A stretch of DNA of 64,000 nucleotides, taken from Euptelea pleiosperma (Eukaryota; Streptophyta; Magnoliopsida; Ranunculales; Eupteleaceae). Location of the stretch: NCBI GenBank assembly GCA_035048495.1, contig CM068551.1, positions 17,858,248-17,922,247 of the forward strand. Direction: 5' to 3'. The stretch's first letter is position 1. The number at the start of each line of letters is the position of its first letter. Below, one piece after another: positions 58,336 through 64,000 of this stretch. A program made the translations under genes and the position numbers. The notes under the pieces are model-generated. The model did not search any database, was not told the origin of the DNA, and was given only the letters and a program-made list of their open reading frames with translations.

Positions 58336-58740
58336 TCACGAGTAAAACTTCTATCACAGCGTTCTGACAGATGCTTCTGTCTCAATGCAAAACATAGGCC
58401 ACGTGGCAATCTCTTAGGGACGCTGACCGTATGGATGTTTGGACAGTCCCTTGGTGGACCTACAACCAAAAATCAGCCTGATTAGTGATCTACAACCTTT
58501 GGATCTTTGCACCCAAATAATGCTCAATAATGATCGAATTCTTACCGTTAAAATCAACCCATGAAAATAACTTCAATCGAATAGCTTAGAAATAACTAAT
58601 CAGGCTGATTTTTGGTTAACAGTCCGCCGAGGGACTGGACAAACATCTATACGGTCAGCGTCCACTAAGAGTGTGTCACGTGTCCTGTGTTTTGCATTGT
58701 GCCAGAAGCAGCTGTCAGAAGGCTGTGACAGAAATTTTAC
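58336..58740. mobile_element. Family A MITE, distinct subtype
   Basis: Ends GAGTAAAACTTCTATCACAG and CTGTGACAGAAATTTTACTC, with subterminal TTCTGACAGATGCTTCTG and its complement. The usual core AATCAGCCTGATTAGTGATC is present. It is separated from the preceding copy by about 110 bp. Confidence 0.85.
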
Positions 58741-58744
58741 TCTT

Positions 58745-59055
58745 ACTAGGGTGGTTCCAGGACCAGGCTGCTTGAGTTCGGGCCTGACCAAGTTAGCCAA
58801 AGCCTATCCAAGCTTATTTAAGGACCAGTTTCATGGTCATCATCTACGCCTTATTTAAGGGCCTGTTTGAAAACCCAAAAATATGGGGCCAGACCCTGAA
58901 ATCAAGACCGGGTGGACCCCCTTTTTCAAATTTTGCCTTCAAATCAAGACCAGCGTTGGTTTTTTTTTTTAAAAGTAGTTGCAACATTGAACTCTGGTTC
59001 TTCCAACCTAGAACCAGGCTAGACCCTGAAAATAAGATTTGTAAACATGCCTTAA
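58745..59055. repeat. Dispersed direct repeat, copy 2
   Basis: Counterpart of 56625-56945 with small indels; see that entry. Confidence 0.7.
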
Positions 59056-59770
59056 TGTGCCGAACTGTGACCAGAGTTCGATGTGTTCTTTGTATGCATC
59101 ATGCCTCTAGGGTTGCAACATTACTTTCAGGACCAATGTCTTGTTCCCATATCAAACCTTGAACTTGTCAGGTTCTTTACTAAGCAACTTGAAATCAGAG
59201 AAGATGGTCTGCACTTCTAGCCTTGTATATTTTTCGTTTGTCGGTAATTCTAGCAACAAAGATCTTCTAGGATCACCTTAGCTATTTCTGTGCATTCTCT
59301 TTCCTCACCCTAAGGCATAACACTTTGTACAAATTGTGGATATATGCAACAATGGTTCCAACAAAGTCCAGGTCTGCTAGGACCTCACAAATTGGTTACA
59401 GTTCAGCTGGCTAAGTCCGAACAGTGAAGAAAAGTTTAGGTTTAGTAGGCCGAAGAGTAGATTGAATCTCCTCTTTAGCTGGCTCATCTAACTCATCATC
59501 CGCTCCCCTCCCAGCTAGGACCGAACACGCGGCTACTATTCAGCCGGGTAAGTCTAAAAAAATGAAGAAAAATTGGTTTTAGCAGGCCGAACAGTAGATG
59601 GCAACTGTGTATTCGGTTCTCTTTCTCTTCCATGTATTAGGTTCTCTCTCTTCCGTGGAACTCAGGACTAATGTCGTCATTTTCTGATGTAGGCCTTAAG
59701 AGACGTCCTCGTAGAGGAGATGATAAAAGATGAATAGTCTCAAAATCTTTCCCATCACACAGCTTGTACG
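59056..59770. other. Intergenic DNA
   Basis: A segment near 59388-59460 (ACAGTTCAGCTGGCTAAGTC, TAGGCCGAAGAGTAGATT) is partly repeated at 59535-59600 (TATTCAGCCGGGTAAGTC, AGGCCGAACAGTAGAT). No gene. Confidence 0.4.
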
Positions 59771-59774
59771 AAAG

Positions 59775-60045
59775 ACTGGTTGATATACATCTGGGCCTAC
59801 GGACCGCGTGGATGTTCAAGCAACCCCTTTGTTGATATACACACCAAAAATCTCCTTTGCTTGCTAATCTCTAGCCATTAGATTTAGTACTTTATAAAGA
59901 GCCATGGGATTCAATCATTTTTTGATTACTAAAACTAACGGCTAAAAATCATCAAACAAGCTAATTTTTTATAAGAAGGTCTAACAAGGGTCGGGCTAAA
60001 CATCCATGCGGGGTCCAGATGGTAGCGTGAATAATAAAAATTGTG
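59775..60045. mobile_element. Family C MITE
   Basis: CATCTGGGCCTACGGACC faces GGGGTCCAGATGGTAGCG, and GCGTGGATGTTCAAGC faces TAAACATCCATGCG. The centre has AATCTCTAGCCATTAGATTTA. Confidence 0.65.
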
Positions 60046-60289
60046 GGTGAGGTGTACCTTGTTACATCACAACCCATGAATAAAAACATTCTCACTGTCA
60101 ACTCTTTGACCTGAGTTATATATGACTTCTAGGGTCGTTGGCAAATCAGTGGAAGCAAAAAAGTTGATGACTTAAAGGTTTACTATTTGGAAGCAAAAGT
60201 TTATTTGGGAAAACACTAACTTATAAGTCAAAAAGGCAAAAAGTTTGTTTGGCATGTAACAAATCAAAAAATTATTTTCGTACAATCTA

Positions 60290-60494
60290 TATAAGAAAAC
60301 GGGAAGTTGTCTCCCCACTTATACCCCTCTAATATGTTTCAACAAAGAAGGGCCAAGGTCTTATCTCCAAAATAAACAGTGGATCTCAGCCACTCACAGC
60401 TGATTTTGGCGAACGCTTTGTTGGATAGCACAGTGGGCACGGCCCACCCACTATCTATATAACAAGTGACAATAGTTGTGTTATACCCTCTCTT
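60290..60494. repeat. Family H repeat
   Basis: CTGATTTTGGCGAACGCTTTG and GGGCACGGCCCACCCA match the other H copies. The target-site half ctctt at 60490-60494 ends it. Confidence 0.55.
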
Positions 60495-62236
60495 TGTAGA
60501 AACTTGAGTTTATTAAATATCTTATATGATTTATTACATAGACCTACTCAACGTTCTTAAATAGAGCATTACAAGAGTCTAATAGGATTGAGATCCTATA
60601 ATCTCTCAATCAAATCTAATCCTAATATATTATCCTAATCTTGTGATAAGATAAACTAATAATGATATGATGTATCTCACACAACTTATTATGATATATA
60701 TTCTTTAACGTTTCCCCTCAAACTCATGGAGATCGGAGATCGACGATCATCGTGAGTTTGTCAAAATCTACTGCATTGAAGAGTGAATACCGTTGAAAGA
60801 TGATATCGTCATTTTAAGTTGCCTTGATGATTGAATTGTCATGATCAAGCCTTGAAGTCCGTGCTTATCAATAATGAAGATAGTTGTCAGCCACAGTAGT
60901 GATCCATGATTGATCACGCGGGATTTTATCCTAGAGAAATTATTCGGTTTAAGCTAGACCGGAACCTGTCGGATTTTAATCCGTATAAAGGGCCTCATTG
61001 GGCCAAAAATGTGTGAGCATCTATTTGCTTCACAGGCTTAAGCTCAATGAGTCTACAAGCAATGAAGGGTGTGGGCCTCTCTTAGACCTTACACAAGCTT
61101 GGGCTGTAAAAGTCCACAAGCAAATCTTTTTTTTTATTTGATTTTTACCCGAACTGACATGGAAAAAGGGTTTGGAGGATTACCAAAACCCATGAAGGAG
61201 GTGGTCGGAGATTGAGGCTCATGGCGACGGAGACATCATTGGAAGCAGGCACTCAATGTTTGGGTTTTAAAAAATCGAGAACAAGGTACCGGAGATGGCT
61301 TACAACTGTGACGATGTTGACGGCAGTAGCGTTAATGGCATTAGCGGATGAGGCATCAACAACGACAGTGCTTAAAGCCCTCTGATTTGAGGTGGGCCAC
61401 CAGAGCTACAACATTGATTGAGCTCCGATGTTGATTACTTAATTAATCTTGACACAGATCTGGAGGTTGATGATGATAAGAAATGTACGCCATTGGATCT
61501 TCCGAGGGAGCTTCGGGCAACGATGACAACAATGAGTGAAAATAAAAATAAATATTAGGCCCGACAGATAGCAAAGATGTCGACATTAGAAGAGTGATGG
61601 ACCACGTGAAGATCAAAAGAGCACAGGTCGTTGGATGACCCGCTCTGATACCATGTAGAAACTTGAGTTTATTGAATATATTTTGATTTATTACATAGAC
61701 CTACTCGAAACTCTTATATAAAGCATTACAAGAGTCCAATAGGATTGAGATCCTATAATCTTTCAATCAAATCTAATCTTAATTGATAAAACATTACAAG
61801 AGTCCAATAAGACTAAGATCCTATAATCTCTCAATCAAATCTAATCCTAATCTTATGATAAGATAAACTAATAATGATATAGTGTATCTCACACAACTTA
61901 TTATGATATATAAGCCCTGCTTGGTATCGCCGCAAATATTTGTTTGCAAACATTTACAACATATTTTTGCATTTCTAGGTGCTTGGTTGCACCCCACAAT
62001 TATTTACGTAGGTAAATATTTTTCGTAAGTCAATATTTTTTACGATTTGAGCTGCTAATGTTTGCAGCCAAAAATGGCCGCAAACATTCATTTTTTTGCT
62101 TGAACTTCCTTGAAATATATATAATATTTGGCCCCTAGATGAAGAGTAAAAATCACTCACCGCCCATGATGACTGTCCACAATATGTGCCAGGTAGTATA
62201 TTTTTAGAAAACGTTGATTGTATGGATGTTTGGTCC

Positions 62237-62622
62237 AAGTTTTAAAGGGGGCCGTTATAATGGTATAACAGACTGGGGGCGTTACTGTTTTTCTGTTATA
62301 ATGAAATGTAACGCTCAGGGGTAAAAACGAAAAATAATGAGAAAATAACATAAATAACGAAAAAAATGGCGTTGAAATTCAAATTTTGAAATTTCAATTT
62401 TAATTTTTAGAAACAAAAAAATAATGAAAAATAACATAAAATAACGGAAATTAACAAAAAAAGAAAAACGGAAATAACAGATGTTTTTTGCACACAAAAA
62501 AAAAAAAATCCAGAATTCGTTAAAATGGAAAAATAACAGCTGTTATTTTTAAAACATTTTAATGGTTCCTAACGAAACGGGGAGGTCTGAATCCGTTATA
62601 GCGGCCATTTTTTAAAACCATG
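62237..62622. mobile_element. Family B MITE, nested
   Basis: 386 bp, AAGTTTTAAAGGGGG to TTTTTTAAAACCATG. The 9-bp flanks gtttggtcc and gtttaatca differ at three sites; two of the differences are G-to-A. Confidence 0.8.
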
Positions 62623-62690
62623 GTTTAATCAATCCCTATATGGGCCCACAAACCAAAAATCAGCCTAATTAGTGATTTCAAATCTTTGGA

Positions 62691-63053
62691 GGGTCGGGCT
62701 CGGGAAACCCCCATTTTAGCGTACCCACATAGAAGATGAATCAATGGTTCATTTTTGGTGTGGATGATCTCCTCACCATATAGATCACCCAAACAAAAAA
62801 TCAGCCCATTTTGCATTTCTAACCCCATCAAATGTGGGTTTTCAAGTTACATGGCAAGGATCGACGGTCCATAATTCTTCAGCTTCTAAACTAGTTTATG
62901 AATATCAGAATGATTTGAATTTTTGTGAGGATAATCTCCTAACCATAGAGATCATCCTCACCAAAATCAGCCATCGATTCATCTTCTATGTGGGTACGCC
63001 AAAATGTGTGTTAAAAATGGGGGTAAAAAATGGGCGTCCCTCGAGCCCGACCC
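62691..63053. mobile_element. Family E MITE (Mutator-like), nested
   Basis: 363 bp, GGGTCGGGCTCGGG to CCTCGAGCCCGACCC. A perfect 9-bp repeat atctttgga flanks it (62682-62690, 63054-63062). It shares ACATAGAAGATGAATCAA with 22004-22351. Confidence 0.92.
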
Positions 63054-63289
63054 ATCTTTGGATACTAGTACCCAAATAATGGTCAATAATGCTTAAATTC
63101 AATGGTTAGAATCAATCCAGGAAAATGACTCCAATCCAACACTTAGATGCTCAAATTCAACGGTAAAAATCAATCCATGAAATCCGTTAATTAGGTTGAT
63201 TTTTGATTTGTTGATCCACTTATAGATTGGGCAAACATCCATTCAGTCAGCATCCTCCACAATGATTGTGGAGGGTAAGCAAAGTAATA

Positions 63290-63548
63290 CTCCTAGATAG
63301 ACATCTAGACAAAAAAAATAACATGATTAGTGATTTCTAAAAGTTGTATTGGTGTATTGGAGTCATTTTCATTGGTTGATTTTTAACCGTGGAATTTGGC
63401 ATTATTTGGGGTACAAAGATCCAAAGGTTTGAAATCACTAATCAGGCTGATTTTTAGTTTGTAGGTGATTGGCCAAACATCCATACGGTCAGTGTCCCTC
63501 TAAAGTATTCCACGTACTCAAATTGTGAGCGGTCAACAAAGTTCTACT
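63290..63548. mobile_element. Family A MITE, partial
   Basis: Begins inside the family (ACATGATTAGTGATTTCTAA) and ends GGTCAACAAAGTTCTACTC; the left terminus is missing. It lies directly against the previous family A copy. Confidence 0.6.
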
Positions 63549-63868
63549 CGGACCTACCGATTATTGGGTTCCCGCCCAAAATCGACTTGCCTGGACCATC
63601 TCATGATTCTCATACATTTGTTCCGTTGTTTGATTGGTTGTGATTGTTCGTAGGTGATCTCCATCTACTATTTTAGATTCATCAAATACTCAAAAAATAT
63701 TTGCATTGCACCCTCCACCCAAGCCGTGGAAAGTATTTGCAACTGATTTTATGGGTTAATACCAAGCAATAGGAAATGTTTGAAGCTGTAAACATTTACA
63801 AAGCAAATATTTGTAGAGGTAAATATCTGCATCGGATACCAAGCAAGGCCATATTCTCTAACACTCTT

Positions 63869-64000
63869 TATCTTATATGGCTTCAATAATGAGTGGCTGA
63901 GATCGACTATGCTTCATATTGATGGCTGAGATTAACTCCCACCCGATTTTGACAAACACTTTGTCGGAAAGTGCAGCGGGCACGGGCCACCCACGCCTAT
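63869..64000. repeat. Family H repeat at the window edge
   Basis: ATATGGCTTCAATAATGAGTG, TTTGTCGGAAAGTGCAGCGG and GGGCACGGGCCACCCACGC repeat 12458-12590 almost exactly. It continues out of the window. Confidence 0.75.

Larger units (their letters stand above)
62143..63289. mobile_element. Family A MITE split by B and E elements
   Basis: Left end GAGTAAAAATCACTCACC, right end GCAAAGTAATACTC, with imperfect 9-bp flanks ctagatgaa and ctagataga. Its sequence is cut at TTTGGTCC (62236) by family B and at ATCTTTGGA (62690) by family E, and resumes after each. Confidence 0.7.
61913..63850. mobile_element. TIR DNA transposon inside an LTR, itself interrupted
   Basis: Ends AGCCCTGCTTGGTATC and GATACCAAGCAAGGCC are inverted copies, with subterminal CAAATATTTG and GTAAACATTTACA on both sides. 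It splits the LTR phrase gatatatattctc with about 3 bp (ATA) duplicated. Stripped of nested MITEs it would be roughly 500 bp. Superfamily is not settled; PIF/Harbinger fits best. Confidence 0.75.
60495..63863 (-). mobile_element. Complete non-autonomous LTR retrotransposon with nested insertions
   Basis: LTR 1 (60495 to about 60712) and LTR 2 (61652-61912 plus 63851-63863) both begin TGTAGAAACTTGAGTTTATT and finish ATATTCTYTAACR. Perfect 5-bp flanks ctctt lie at 60490-60494 and 63864-63868. GCTCTGATACCATG before LTR 2 is the complement of a methionine-tRNA primer-binding site, and CCCCTCAAACTC after LTR 1 is the complement of a polypurine tract, so the element is on the minus strand. The interior of under 1 kb has no gag or pol. 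LTR 2 carries an internal 80-bp duplication near 61790 and is split by a TIR element at 61913-63850. The family H copy at 12434 shows the empty site. Confidence 0.92.

Overview
This window looks like nuclear DNA of a non-grass flowering plant. Introns are long and AT-rich with GT-AG borders, two protein genes belong to plant families, and most of the remaining sequence is small inverted-repeat DNA transposons and fragments of LTR retrotransposons, often nested. There are no operons, CRISPR arrays, rRNA genes or convincing tRNA genes. All calls rest on reading the sequence; no database search was possible.

Genes. (1) A complete PHO1-type phosphate exporter on the + strand, 32139-41748: 15 exons, 774 residues, all splice phases consistent, SPX domain followed by membrane segments and an EXS domain. 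(2) A small PLAC8 / plant-cadmium-resistance-type gene on the - strand, 6325-5292: three exons, 126 residues. A broken relative survives as an orphan first exon at 1042-1117 inside a segmental duplication. (3) An unrecognised arginine-rich gene on the - strand, 53340 to about 51923, with intact splice signals and two look-alike internal exons whose phases make them alternatives.

Repeats. 1-5200: duplication block, four kinds of foldback element. 5292-6860: PLAC8 gene and second duplication block. 6860-12900: MITEs, short tandem arrays, a Tourist-like element. 12929-15371: 2.4-kb solo LTR. 15372-32000: MITEs and local duplications. 32139-41748: PHO1, with MITEs, a SINE and a local triplication in its introns. 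43300-50050: duplicated 2-kb unit, a hAT element, a chained TRIM array. 50100-51600 and 55200-56640: wrecks of Ty3/gypsy elements. 56600-60470: MITEs. 60495-63863: an LTR element with a 5-bp target duplication and DNA transposons stacked inside it.

For reference, repeat families are lettered: A (about 360 bp, termini GAGTAAAMCTT, G-boxes near both ends), B (about 200-420 bp, AAGGTTTAAA...TTTAAACCATG, 9-bp target duplications, full of AACGG/CCGTT), C (GGCCCACTAACCACATGGATG type), E (GGGTC...GACCC, 9-bp duplications), F (foldback with ACACCCATTTCTTACA). A, B and E behave like Mutator-type MITEs. They have brought sequence, including CACGTGGC G-boxes, into the upstream region and introns of PHO1.
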